A stretch of 64,000 nucleotides of DNA, taken from NCBI GenBank assembly GCA_013396755.1, contig VWZF01001805.1, forward strand, positions 703,728-767,727. The letters run 5' to 3'. A program made the translations under genes and the position numbers. The DNA is from Sclerurus mexicanus. Lineage: Eukaryota; Chordata; Aves; Passeriformes; Furnariidae. The notes beneath the pieces are model-generated. The model ran no database searches. It saw nothing but the letters and a program-made list of their open reading frames with translations, and was not told the DNA's origin. The first letter of the stretch is position 1. Each line of letters begins with the position of its first letter. Positions 1 through 12,430 of the stretch are shown one piece after another.

Positions 1-3000
1 AGACATTTTGGCTGCACTTACAGAGGAGACCTTTGATGTCAGCTCAGGAGCAAAAGACAGAGCAGCAGAAGGAATAGGACATACTGAAAAAAAATGCTTC
101 AGAACAGCTGTTCTAACCTCATTCCCTCTGTTAAAATGAGAAAAATCTTTTAAGGGTGGCAAGACACAAATTAGGGATAAAGGTTGCTATCCTTTACACA
201 AATGCACACAGCCGTGCTTACAGTTTCTGAGACAAGACCACACGTTCAGACTGAAATTATCCCTTGTAGTTTGAGGCTACAGAAGTAGAGTGGGAAAAAC
301 AGGACTCAATGCTACAGCAAAGAGGAGAGGGATGTTATCCAAATTTCAATATCCAATATCACAGATTCCATATGTACTTACAGCCATACTCCTGTGATAA
401 TGTGTTACAAAAGTCAATGCAGAAATGCCCTCTTGCAGTAGGAAAGAGCCTACTCTCTGCAAAGAGTATCCTGGGAAAACACCAGTGATACTGATGAGGT
501 TTTGTTGTACAGAAGAAGGCATAGCTTGCTCTCCCTGCACTGGATGAATTTTGGATCTCACAACAGGAAAGTCCTGGTTGCTATTCCTGGCTCCTCATTG
601 CTGGCCTGTGCCCCCAGCTCCCCAGTCATCAATAATTTTAGTACTTAAACTGGATTTTCCACATTATATTTTTGGCTCTCAAAAACTCATTCCATTTTGT
701 CAATTTGACACATGCTTGATCTATTTCGCTTTATTCTCATGGCACAATTTATTTCTCAGACTTTAGTAGCATGAGTGCTTGGAGGAAGGAAACAGCAGAT
801 TACATCAATGTGAAGTTTCATCAGATCTGTTTGAACGAGGTGGCATTGATACAGCAGTAGTGGATTTAGGTTTTAAGTCTCCAGACATGTGAAGGCTCAG
901 GAAGGTGTGTGCTTCCTGCCTTATCCCCTTCTCCCATACAGATGCAGCCACTGAACATGTCACCCACCCTGGGCACACCGAGACACATCAGTGCCTGGTG
1001 CTGCCTGAACTACATTTTGACACTTGCTATAACATAAGGGAAAAGCAGCTCTTTCCTTAGATATCAGGTCCTAATTTTTTTTACTGAAGAGAAATTTAAA
1101 AGTACACATTCAGTCATTAAATCTTTGATTCCTAATTCACAGTCATTCCTTGCTGATCACATGGCTTTAGTCATTAATCAGGAAACAGCAATAAACATGC
1201 AGGATTCCTCTCTTCTTCCTTCTAGTTGAGGATTTTAAACTATTTGCAAACAGAGTGTTATTGACAAAATTGTGTGAGTCATTGTGTATAATAAATAGAT
1301 TTAATGATCTCTGTAGACAATCACAAACAAGAAGAAAAATTCATTGCATAAATGATTACTTATTAATTATTTGGTCCATTCCAGTGCTTACTGTTGCCTC
1401 ATGAGAATTTTGAGGATCAGTTAATTAAGGTTCAGATAGGATATTGAATAATGTTTCAGGGATCTAAAATACTAGGCTGCTTCTGTGAATTTTTCTTATT
1501 CAAGTGGACTTCGTCAGATCTTTACAGTCCATTTCATAACTCACCACTAACTTTGGATTTATAATTATTAGCTATGCAAACCTCTAGATATTTAATGTCA
1601 CCTTCATTTCACATGCTAATCAGCTGTCTGCTTCACTCTGATTTGTGTGTATAATTTTGACTTTAATGAAGATTTGATTGTTTACATGAATAAACATTTG
1701 AGAGAATAATTTTAGTGTCCAGTCTCAAATGTAGCATATTTTAAAGCCAGAAGCGACTATTTGTATAAAATATGTGTAAAACAGACCATTTTATGCCTTC
1801 CCAGTAGTTCTTGCAGTGACGGGAATTAATTTTTCCCTCTGCACAGGTGAGTGCTATTGAGTTCAATAACATCTTGTTGAGAAAGAGCATATCTTTTAGA
1901 GCACATCCAGCCTCTATGAAAAGACTCCAGGTGATGATAAATGCATCCCTTTCCTTGACAAAGTGTGCTAATGGTTGTTCTCCACTGGTGCAAAGTGAAG
2001 GTATAGTTCCTATTGAAAGTGGTTTTCAGTATCATTATTAGTTAGCTTTTCATAGCCAAAAAAATAAAAAAATAAAAAAAAAATCAAAAGAATTCTCCTT
2101 TTAGCTCTCCATGACATTCACAGCTCCCACAGCAGACGGTCTAGTGAGTAAATATAAAGTAACAGACTTTCCAACCACACTATTTACTTGGTTCTTTGCA
2201 ATGGCTCTGAATGAGCCATTAAGGACTGTTGTGTAAATATAGGATTATGGGCTCTTTAAACACATGCTATTCACTCACTCTGCCATTATGGGGATCTCTC
2301 ACTCCCAGGCTCCTACTGACAGACTCTTTGCTAATCCTTCCTTCAAAGGAAAGACAGCACTGGCTCTGTGCTCCTTGCTTTGCCGTCCACCTGTGTAACT
2401 CAAAGAGTGCCAGTGGGAGAGCTCTGCCTCTTTGGCTGAGCACACACAGGATTTGTGGTCCTCCCAGGGCTAAAGTGGTCATGGCATGAAGGTTACATTT
2501 TGGCATTCTACTACTGTGACTTCATTAGGCTTAAGCAAACTCTCCATGTATCTCTCCCAGTCTTTTCTGAGGATACTTCTGGGTTTTCTGTGGGTTTTAT
2601 ATAAGGACAAGGATCATTGATTCACCATGATACTGTAATTATCCAGTTTAGGGAAGGATCCATGTTATATTGAGTTCACATGCCACGACTCATGTCAGAC
2701 TCCAAAACAGCTCACACCACCTCTGGGCAAACTCAAGACTGATAGTAAAGGACCAAACAGCCATGGATAGACCCTACTAGTGCAGTGGTCAAAGTTCTAA
2801 TCAGCAGTCCAGACTGAATTTTCAGTTATATTAATACAAGCTATTAAAAACCAAAGTATTGGAAACACCTACAAATGGATGCACACTCTTGTTCTTATTC
2901 TCAAAAACACTACATTTTTACAAGATGCGCTGCTGTGTGGCCTGAAGGTATTGGACTTTACACCCTACCAGCAAAAGTGGGAGACCACAGAGATAACAAC

Positions 3001-6000
3001 CTGAGTGGCAATGAGGAACAACTCCAAGCACCAACGAGAACTGGGAGAGCTGCAGTCATTAGAAAGGGTACAGGAAACACCACGTACCCCCAAACGGTGT
3101 GAGGTATTCTGATGTCTGAGACAACATTTGGCTTTCCAGTCCCTTACCATTGTGGGAGAGGATAGAGACTGAAAAAAAGAGGTGGCTTAGAAGTCTTATT
3201 TGTTTCTTACTCCTTCAGGTAACTTTCTAGGTCAAGCTCAGTTACACATAGCGTCAGAAAGTGTAAAACCAGCTTCTACCACCTGATGCCATTGACTCCC
3301 TTATGCCTTGTATTGTCTAAATAACGAGGCAGAGCAGAAGATCCTCCACCACCAGCTCAGTTCACAACAAATGCAAAGTGTTCGAAGACATTCACAGCCT
3401 CAGAGCTTGTCTCTAACCAAGATCCCAGAAAACAGCAAGTTCCTGTATGCTGCTTGCACTGCAAAGTGCAGGCTACATGATATCGTGCTGAAATATCTCC
3501 AGTCACCTGAGCACATCCCTTCTGTATCTCCCCTCTGTTCCTGGAACACTGCTGAGTTTCTTGAGTGTAGGGCAAGATGCAGCCCAGATGATTCAATTTT
3601 TCTTCTTTTCACTGCTTCAAGTCTCATTTCGACAGGAATCTTAAGGCTTCTGCTTCACAGGAGCCTCTCACATCTTAATAATAATCAGATACTGAGCTTC
3701 CAAAAAGACATGCTAAGTCTGAGCCTGGGGCTGGCTCCAAAGTCTACTGAACTCGAATGAAATATTAACAGTGATTTGGATTAGACGCTTTACAGTTTGA
3801 CAGGCAAGAGAGAGGGGCTGATTGCTCCTTGCACTCCTATGGATGTAAATCATCTAAAAGGAGAAGAGAGGATAAAGCCATGATTTTCCTACTTGCCACA
3901 TGAGTCCTTTTACCTGGTAACTAACAGCATCGCTCGCTCCAGGACAGCCAGGGCAGCTTGTGTCTCATGTGGGGATGTCTTCTGATAAGCCAGACTGGGC
4001 ATGGAAGCACAGGCCTCAGGGTTTTTAATCTTCAATATGCTGAAGGACCATGAACTAACTAGTAACCCTTGGCATTACACCTGATTTTACCTGTGTCTAG
4101 AGAGGCCAATTTCTTTTATGACTCTAATTTACCAAGTCTACAAATGTCAAGCCACAAAAGGTCCTAATACTACAGACAGCTTTGCTTAAAATGTAGCAAT
4201 TAATAATCTCACTGCTTTTCCAATTTTCTCTTTAAGTTTTTATGTCCTTTATTGTGAGTCCTTGGCAGACATTTTAAAGCTTTTGTCTTACCAGTCTTGA
4301 GATGCTTAGAGGTTTGAGATCTCCGTGGCATGAAAATATATAAAACCACAAGCTCAGAAATGACACAGGCCTTGTTAGTTAGCAGCTGCATAATTCATGT
4401 CATCTGTGCTTCTTTCTCTATTTCTAGTGGCTTGCAGCATGCATGGAGGGTGGAGTACTTGAGCTAATAGCCTCCAGCTAGCTGAACCTGGCAATATCTA
4501 GTTTTAACTCCAGTTTCTTTGGACAACTTATCCAGGACGGATGATGTTGCTGCATGTTCTGTCTATAGAAAAGCCATGGTCTTTTCTATAATTTTTTTAA
4601 TAATTGAGTCTTTCTTTAGGGAAGAAACAGACATAAAATTATAATTATGAAATCTGAATGCTGATTAGGTGACAAAAAATTCTTACTTTCATGATACCTG
4701 CTAGAAGACTTGTAGCAGCAAAACATGCTCAGCCTTTTACGTCACAGCCAAAAGATAGCGAGGCCAGATGTTTTGGACTGATGCCAGGCTGCTGTACTAC
4801 CTCAGGCTCAGCAGAATGCCTCGCAGGAGATGAGAACTGTCTCTGCAGTTGCCTACAGTGCAAAACGCCACTTGGAGCTCTGTGGAAAAAGTGTTAGGAA
4901 GACACTGAAATCTCCCACTAATGTACTTGTTTGCTTAAAACTATTTCAGCCTCCCTTTGTCAGCCTGTTTGCTAGTGTTCCCAGCAAGTATTTGGAGGAG
5001 ATCTGAAGTCTGGCTGGACGTTTCACTTCAGCTCAGTGACCCAGTAGGCTGGGATCTCAAGGAGTTTGCTTTCTAATCAGCCAACTAACAGCATGCTTTG
5101 TGTCACAGGGAAACCTGACAACATCGCAGCAATTAAAAATATCTTCATGGCTACACTGAAGCTCCATCACAAGATCTAATCAAGCTCTTGAAAACAGCTC
5201 ATAAATTTTACAAGGAAGGAACAGCTGGAGTTGGCATGAGGGAGTGCTGTTGTTTTGGCTCGCAGATACAATAATTCCCTAGTATCAAAAAAAAAAAGTC
5301 TGCTACACACATGCTAGTTCTATGAATGTGTTTCCATTGGTTTTTTCTGACTTTCTTCCCACATCATTTTTGTGAGTGTTTTCAGTTGGGTGATGATTTT
5401 GGAACTGAAAATGTTTTAGTGGTTTAATTTAAAAAATGAAAGGGAAAGAAAAGGTGTTTTCTTTTTCTCCATTGTATTGTAAATAATTTCTGACCCTAAG
5501 AAACCAATGCACAAACAAACAAATAAAATACACCATGAAAGCTTTGATCTACAAAAAAAAGAAGACTGAGTGATATTTAAAGAAGAAGCAAAATAAGGAA
5601 ACCTCTTTCTCAAAACGCTTTACTGATCAGAAAATAACATCTTCTGTCATTCTAACTGCTGCGTTTGGAGCCTCAGGAGCAGAACTGGCTTTATGAATAG
5701 GAAAAGCAAGAACTTACCTATTTAAGGAAGAAGTTAGAGGTGGTAAAAAAAAGCCAGTTTGAAGGACTGTATACATTATTTGGACACATTAATTCTTAGG
5801 GAGTAGTTTTGAGTTTTACTAGGAAGAAAGGAAATTAAAAAGAATGCATAACAAAATAAATTGATCCTGCTCAGGATATAGTTCCATAGGCCCTATCTAG
5901 AGGATGCTCATACCCATGGAAAAGTCAGGGAGACACTACACAGACATAGGGATCTGCCTGCAAAAGGTAGATCTTGCCTTGCATACAGAGCTTCTCCAAA

Positions 6001-8206
6001 TAGCGTCCTGAGATGCAGGCTCCATGTCCCGCAGGTGTGGTGCAAAGCATGGTGTATCTGGGCCATATCTCTTCTCTCCAGGTCGCCTGGCCTGGCACTT
6101 GCTGAGGAGTGTGATGTGAGCCCAACATCCCATCTCTGGTGCTGGCAAGCAGCTGATGCCAAGGGAACGGGAGAGAGGCCACAGAATTACCCTCCTTCAA
6201 ACACTGCACCAAATTACCAAATTATCACCAGATTGTTGTTCAGGGAGTTTCTGAGCCCAAGGTGACACTTCTGTACTTAACAGCTCTTGGAGGCTTTGCT
6301 TCTCGAGATTTCTCCAGACAGTTTTTTGCATCCTTATAAACTTTCAGCTTCCACAGTATTCTCTGTTCTCTCAGCTCCACATAAAATGAAGAATTGTTTC
6401 ACTGTTTTTATGTCAAATGTACAACTTGATGGCTTAGTGCCTTGTACTAGACAAGAACTATTGTCCCCTTCTCACCTCCTTGAAGTCACTGGAGATTTGG
6501 TCAATCAAATCTGGGATTCTTTGATTCTAGAGAAACTGACATTTCAGAAAAAAAAAAAATCTAAACCCAGGAATCTGTCCCAGATGATTAAGGAGCAAAC
6601 TGAGACATTTCACGGAGACTTCACAGGGCTGCTGGGGTTGACTTTTAGCGTCCTGTTGCAGCAAGTACTTCTGAAGCTCTCCCACCCCAGAGAGGAAGCA
6701 AGTTCTGCCTGGAGAAAGACACAACGCTGAAGAGTGAGAGACACTCAGCTTCTGTGGGCAACTAATGGAGATCTGGGAAGGAGATGGGGCTGTTCATCAC
6801 TCATGGAAAGTGATGAGTGGCTCTTCATATTGAGGGACAGCATGGTCTCAGGGAAGGGTTTCAGTCTAGGGTTCCAGAATGCCTGGAATCTCATCCTGGT
6901 GCTTAGCCTGGCTGGCTGGATTGTACTGGCTTTCACAATTTTTCCCTGGGTGCAAAATAGAGAGGCTAACACTGATTCACCTTCAGAAAGTGCTGTGAAA
7001 TCTATAGATGAAAAGTGCAATGGAAAAGTTAAGCAATATTAATGATTGTGAAGCCACAAGTTTCTTCAAATAGAAGATGCTAAAAAGTACAAAGTGCTAT
7101 TATATTTTTATTAAAAATGTTACAGCCAGGTACTCTCCTCCCTTTCATTGAATGCATCCAACTTCCTTCCTCATTGATGGAAATTGAATTACTTGCAGTG
7201 TTTTGTACTGAAATTTTTTATTACATTCTAAAAAAAAAAAGAATACTAATAATATAGATCCAATAATTAAATTGCCACCAGAAGGTGATAAGTCATGAAT
7301 GGAACAAACAAAGAGAATAAAAGGGAAGAGAAATACAAAGAAATGTATTCTATGACCAGCATATGGAATATTAAAAGGAATAAAGAAAACATAACCCTGA
7401 TAATAAAGTCTGAGTAATGACTTTGACAGTTTATGTTCAAGGCACCATCTGAGAAAAGAAGTGTTTTTTTGAATTTCTGGTGTAACTCTTGCCCTCCTGA
7501 ACTTCAGGACAGGATTTTCCCGTGAACTGCATTTTCAGAAGATCCTGCTTCACCACAGCAAGATACTGCTCCTGCAGCATTTTTCATCAAAAAGTTCAAG
7601 GAATTTCACTTGTGTGTCTTTTGCTTCATCCTGTTTTTCTGGCTTTGTGGGAGAAGGGCAGAGGAGGAAGGGCTAAGGGCTGGTGGTATGCCCTCAGCTT
7701 TGTTCAGTAAGCTTTCAGGCCCTGCTGCAGTTGATAAAAGGGAAAAGGAAGGAGGGCAGGGTGCTGGGCTGTGGGTTTATTTTGCTGTTCTTCCTTGTGG
7801 AAAGGAAGGGTGGTGGTCCTACTAGAGCCTGTTCCTTTCAGGATTGGGTCCTTTCTTCTGGGCAGGCTGTGTGTACAGTGGAGACAGCTGGCTCTGGGGC
7901 ACTTTGCTGTTTGTCATAGGTCTGCTGGGACAGGGGAAAGCAAGGCTGTTTCACAACATGTTAGAGCAACTTCAGGATAGTGTTTATCTCCCTGGCTGAA
8001 GCTGTGCTGTGGTTTTGCCCTACGAGCTGGGGCAGTAGGATATGCTGGTTTTGCTCCCTCTTGATGTCTCCTGTCTGGGAGCAATCCCTTTATGCCTTGA
8101 GACACAGCAACCAATATTGCAAAGCTAATTTTCCAGCTCTCAGTCCTTTGCAGATGTTCCCATTAAGTTAGGATCCTTAGCTGACTGCTTTAGGGTATAT
8201 TTCTTG
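1..8206. other. Unique non-coding sequence, no gene seen
   Basis: No recognisable exon, RNA gene or transposon was found. The longest open frame (3308-3760, plus strand, 150 codons) begins at TTG, has no protein-family signature and looks like chance. Short homopolymer A runs occur near 5287-5297, 6548-6559 and 7231-7240. A CAG/GTGAGT string at about 1847 resembles a splice donor directly joined to a pyrimidine-rich acceptor and defines no exon. Base composition is AT-leaning, as expected for intron or intergenic DNA. Confidence 0.6.
2058..2083. repeat. A-rich simple repeat (AAAAAAT-like)
   Basis: Runs of four to ten A separated by single T bases. It could be slippage-derived low-complexity DNA or the decayed tail of a retrotransposed sequence. 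No recognisable element body lies immediately 5' of it, so I call it low complexity only. Confidence 0.75.
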
Positions 8207-8247
8207 CTACTTTAGGCTTCTTAATCTTACTACTTTAGGCTTCTTAA
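8207..8247. repeat. Two-copy short tandem duplication, 23-nt period
   Basis: The 18-mer ctactttaggcttcttaa occurs at 8207-8224 and again, identical, at 8230-8247. This is a local tandem duplication with a 23-nt period and differences only in the spacer. It is too short and has too few copies for a satellite or CRISPR array. It most likely arose by replication slippage. Confidence 0.85.
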
Positions 8248-11200
8248 CCACAGCAGAAATCAGGCAGGAAGAGGGAGCTGGTATTAAGGATTATTCAGAT
8301 AACCACAAGCTGCATAAAGCCCCATTCATCAAGATGTTTTCATCGACAGGTTTTCATCTGAGAGCTTATGGAAGTGGCTGGAAGTAACCATTCAAATGCT
8401 TCCTGTTTCTCAGATAAGCCCTGTAACTCATCCAGGTTTATAAACCACATCAGCAGTGATGAGCAAAGTCTAGACTTCAAGTTTTCTGTATCCGTTAGAA
8501 TATTGTGCCTTTGTTAGATGCATGGATCTCAGCTCCCTTTCAGCTGAGAGCTATAAGGTAAGTCAGACCTTGGTTTTCCTGAAGCCTGTTGAAAGCAGCA
8601 AACTGGGAAGCTGATATAAAGCAGAAGTCTAAACCACCTTCCTCTCAATGGCAGCTGGGATGATGCTACAATATGGCACTTGGCTTCAGGAGGGCTGTGC
8701 CAGCAAGTAGTGGTGTGCCATGGTGTTCCAATGCCCCACAGCTGGCTCTGCAATGTGAAGGAGCAGCTGCCGCATTGGTCTGCGTGTGGGACCTGCCAGC
8801 AGGGGTTGGGAACATTCTGCTGCAAGTTCTCCTCTGTTTCAACTTCTGCTTGAGGTTTGAGGATGAAAGCCAAGAGGATGAGACTTAACCATGACAGAAA
8901 CAGCAGGAGAGCCTCCAATGGCAGGTCCCGTTAGCTGAACCAGAGTGCAAAGCAGGTGTTAGTTTGGTTACAGGGAGTTGATGTAGGTTTTTCTCATGGG
9001 GCAAACAAGTGCTGCACATGGCTGTTTGCTGAGAGAGAACTTGAAAAATAACAATCATTTCAAGTGTGTCTCCTTCCACTTGTGCTAAGATGTTATTTTG
9101 TCAGCATGTGAGAAAGGCACAAAACATTTAGACTAGACGATTTTAGGACCACAGTTTCTCTTGGCCTTCATCATGACCTGAGCAAAGTAGAAAGCTGCTA
9201 CATTCTGGAAAGCAAAGGAGAGAATAGCAAGGGAGAAAAAGAAAAGAAGCCTTCATTAAAATGTCCTGTGAGAGATTTGGTCCTTTGGAACCTTTGAGAG
9301 GAGCTGTAGCCCTGGTAGGGAGGGGTTGTATCCATTTGTGCTTATACACTCTGCCAAATATCCAGAACCTTGGATAGAGAAGGAGGTGAAATTGTTTATA
9401 TGTATGTAATGACTGCAAGTAACAAAACACAGTTTGTTTTCTTCATTACTGAGACTTCTGAGAGTAATAGAGGTCCTGGTAGAGGATTTGCAGCACATCA
9501 TGTGCTGTCTCTCTCTGTCTCCCTCAAGCTGGGTCTGGACTTTGAGCGGGGAACTGGACGTGAGAAGAGTTTGGATCTCCTAGCAGGAGGGGCGATGCCA
9601 GCTGCTGGGTGAACGCTGCCTTCAGGTGCCCATGTACTTCATCCTCTGTGCTGTCTGCAGTGCACCACCTGGCATGAAGCATTTCTCAAGGTCATGCATC
9701 ATCCCAAACAATGAGACCCCAACAGGTAGGCCCCCCCTGAGAGTCCATCTGCAAAGGGTGTAGCACAGTAGGAGATCCAGAGAGGGAATCTGGGAGCGGG
9801 TGCTGTTAAAGAGCCAGGCAAAAGGCACACTGCCTCTGCAGCCTTCCAGGGCTCTCGGCAGCGGGTGGCAACCGCCCTGCTAAGTTACAATAAATGGTGC
9901 TTTTGATTAAATTTGGAGCAATTTCCCTTTAAGAGAATTCCCTTTAAAAAGAATAATAACCCTTTTTTGAGACCTGAATGTTGGCAAAAGAAGCTGGTCT
10001 TGTTTTCACGTTTTAGCTGTGAAACAGTATCGGGCGGCACCATCTGATTCCTTTTCTTACAATTCTTTTGTGTCTTTCCTTTTGTAAGCAAAAATGAGCA
10101 CATTCGGGCATGAGAGAAAGAAGTGAAATCAGATTGTATTGCATTTCTTTGGCATATATGGTGCAATGCAAGATTTTTTTTCTCCTCTTAACTCCTGAAA
10201 TTTGAGATACCCTGAGAAAAAATACCAGCATGGACAAGAATGGGGAATCAGCTTTCCATCTAAATACTATTTTAAAAAATCCCATAAATGTAAGTAGCCT
10301 TTTTGTGCAGTTAATTTTTTTCTTTTATTATTCCTCAGCTGTGTTGTCAGGACTTCTCTTCTATGCACTTTCAGATGAGTCTATGTCTTATGAAAGTGAT
10401 GTTTTGTTAACAGAGTCCATCAGCAGTCTTAACAGCAGGAATGAAACTCAGTATTTCCTTCTTCAAAACAGCTCTGATAATTTACTTCAGTCTAAAGTAA
10501 AACTGAGAAGATATTCTTTCAGAAAATTGTAAATTCATCCCAAAAAAGCAAAACTTCAAGGGAGCTCAGATTACAGTGAGAAAATTATATAGGTTGAATA
10601 AAAAGAGCAGGGCAAAGCTGTAGGGAAATGTGACACACTGCATTTCAACCCCTTCAAAGGGAAATAAATATTTGGAAATGTTGCCATGTTTCAGTTTGAA
10701 GTTATTTTTAAGGGAAACTTTATTGTTTCAAAATGGCATTTTCCATTTAGAAACAAACCTTCAAAAAAGTGTTTTAAAGAAATAAGGGTCAAACATTCTG
10801 AATTATTTGTTTCAGCGCAAATGTGGCATTTCAAGTTAGCCCCTGAATGTTTTTTTTCAGGGATTTGAATCTTTACTCCTGCAAGGGCTCTGGTTTAATT
10901 TGACTCATGTATATTTTTCCCTCATGAAATTTTAGGTTTTGCAACACAAAAGAAAACCCACTTTTTATCCCTCCACCTGCCAAAGCCTCAGTTATCCAGC
11001 ACTCACACATGCACACCACTTCTAGCAGATGCTGAAGCCTGGCCAAAATCAATCTCTGCTTCTCCATTCCCCAGCACTCCAGAGAGCTTTGCCAGCATGG
11101 CAGAAAGCCAACCTGTGCTCCACCGTTTTCCCATTTCTCAGTCCCTGGTGAAGTTATTCCAGGAACCTCATTCCTGACCTGTGGCCCATTCATCCATTCC

Positions 11201-12344
11201 CCGGTGACCAGTCCTAGCACATGGCCTGCAGCATGACCCCCCATGCACATGTGGTTGCCCATGCTCAGTCTTGTGCACTCCTCGCCATAACAAAAAGTGA
11301 ATATTACTCAAGCAACCTCACCGGTACCATGGCTGAACAGTTTGGGATTCAGTGGTTTTGTGGCATAGGGTTAAGATCAGACCCTTATAAAGACAAGGTC
11401 CCTTTGAATTTGAGCTTTAAATGGGATCTCTGGGCTTTATTCCAGTTGCTGGACTCATTGTGCCACTGCAACACTCCCCTTTCTCAGCTCCAAAGGCATC
11501 ACACTGCACCTCTTCACACCAGGCGAAAATACTACACACTTTCCCTATGTCTGCCAGCATTGCTCCAAGATCTGGACAAGTCTCAGGAGGGGGCAATAGG
11601 CAGCTCAGCTGATCTGACAAACACTGGCTGACAAAACCATCCTTAGTAGTGTGAAGGCTGTGTATGAGAAAGTGAGATTAGTAATTCTAATCGTAGGTTC
11701 TGAGCTGCTCTTAGGATCTGGGACAACACCAGCATTTTATCCATCCTCCAGCTGAAGTAAAACTCTGGCTCTTTCATCTCTGTGCTGTAGTGGTGGAGAT
11801 GGCTTTTTCTCCCTCTTCCCCCAGTTCATTCTGGGCAGATATCTGGTATTTTATCCTCTCATCAGTGATAGCGTGGGGATTTCACAGAAAGCCTGAAGTA
11901 ATTTTCAAGTTGTAGAAGTTTTGGAGACATTACTTTCTCCTTTCTCAGTAGAAAACCACTGTATTTTTCAAACATAAAAAGAAGTTGCTCTCAGCCCAGG
12001 AGGTACCTTCTAAGAGCCACTTCCCAAGTTTTTCCCATCTCTGATTATACAGTCTTGACAGGAATCAGCCCAGCACAGTTTTCTACAGCACAATCTCACT
12101 CAAGGTGACAAAGGGCAGTACATTAACTTCAGCACTGGTGGAAGTTTAAGGGCAATGGTTTTAAGCAAGCACATTAACAAGTGAGGAGGGCTGCTCTTCC
12201 AGACACTGGGAAAAAGGGTTATTTCTGAAGGTATTGAAGCTAATAGCCATGCTGCACCTTTTTTTTTGCTGTTACCTACCCTTCCTTGCCTGCCTGCCCA
12301 CAAGCAGCTAGGAACTCCCCAGTTTTGGGTTTTCAGAATTGGGA
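8248..12344. other. Unique non-coding sequence, no gene seen
   Basis: No exon or repeat family is recognised. A perfect donor-type string (aag followed by gtaagt) has its GT at 8558-8559. A short pyrimidine-rich acceptor-like string ends at 8543, only 14 nt upstream, and no coding sense is visible between them. Frames of 129-136 codons at 8529-8918 (minus), 10873-11262 (minus) and 11221-11631 (plus) have no known domains. A small direct repeat of ttccctttaa lies around 9924-9950. Confidence 0.55.
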
Positions 12345-12430
12345 AAATATGGATTCTAGCCCTTTGTCAGATCACCCCAGTCAAATCATGTCACCAATCT
12401 GTGCCTTAGTTTCTCCAAGGGAATAAAGAA
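12345..12430 (+). repeat. MIR/CORE-SINE-like ancient SINE fragment
   Basis: The order of short matches follows the MIR right half. A segment like 'ggattctagccct' is followed by a degenerate stretch where MIR has its 'gtcaaatca'-like block. Then come 'tctgtgccttagtttctcc', close to the diagnostic MIR string ending in tcagtttcc, and a short A/G-rich segment. MIR elements predate the amniote split and survive in birds as heavily mutated fragments. Divergence is high, so the ends are approximate. An L2-type tail is the main alternative. Confidence 0.5.

Noticed and set aside
1825..1860. Pyrimidine tract plus CAG followed at once by GTGAGT
   Set aside because: An acceptor and donor with no exon between them. 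The following 64-codon frame has no recognisable product.
3308..3760. 150-codon plus-strand frame
   Set aside because: It starts at TTG, overlaps minus-strand frames of similar quality and shows no domain. Treated as chance.
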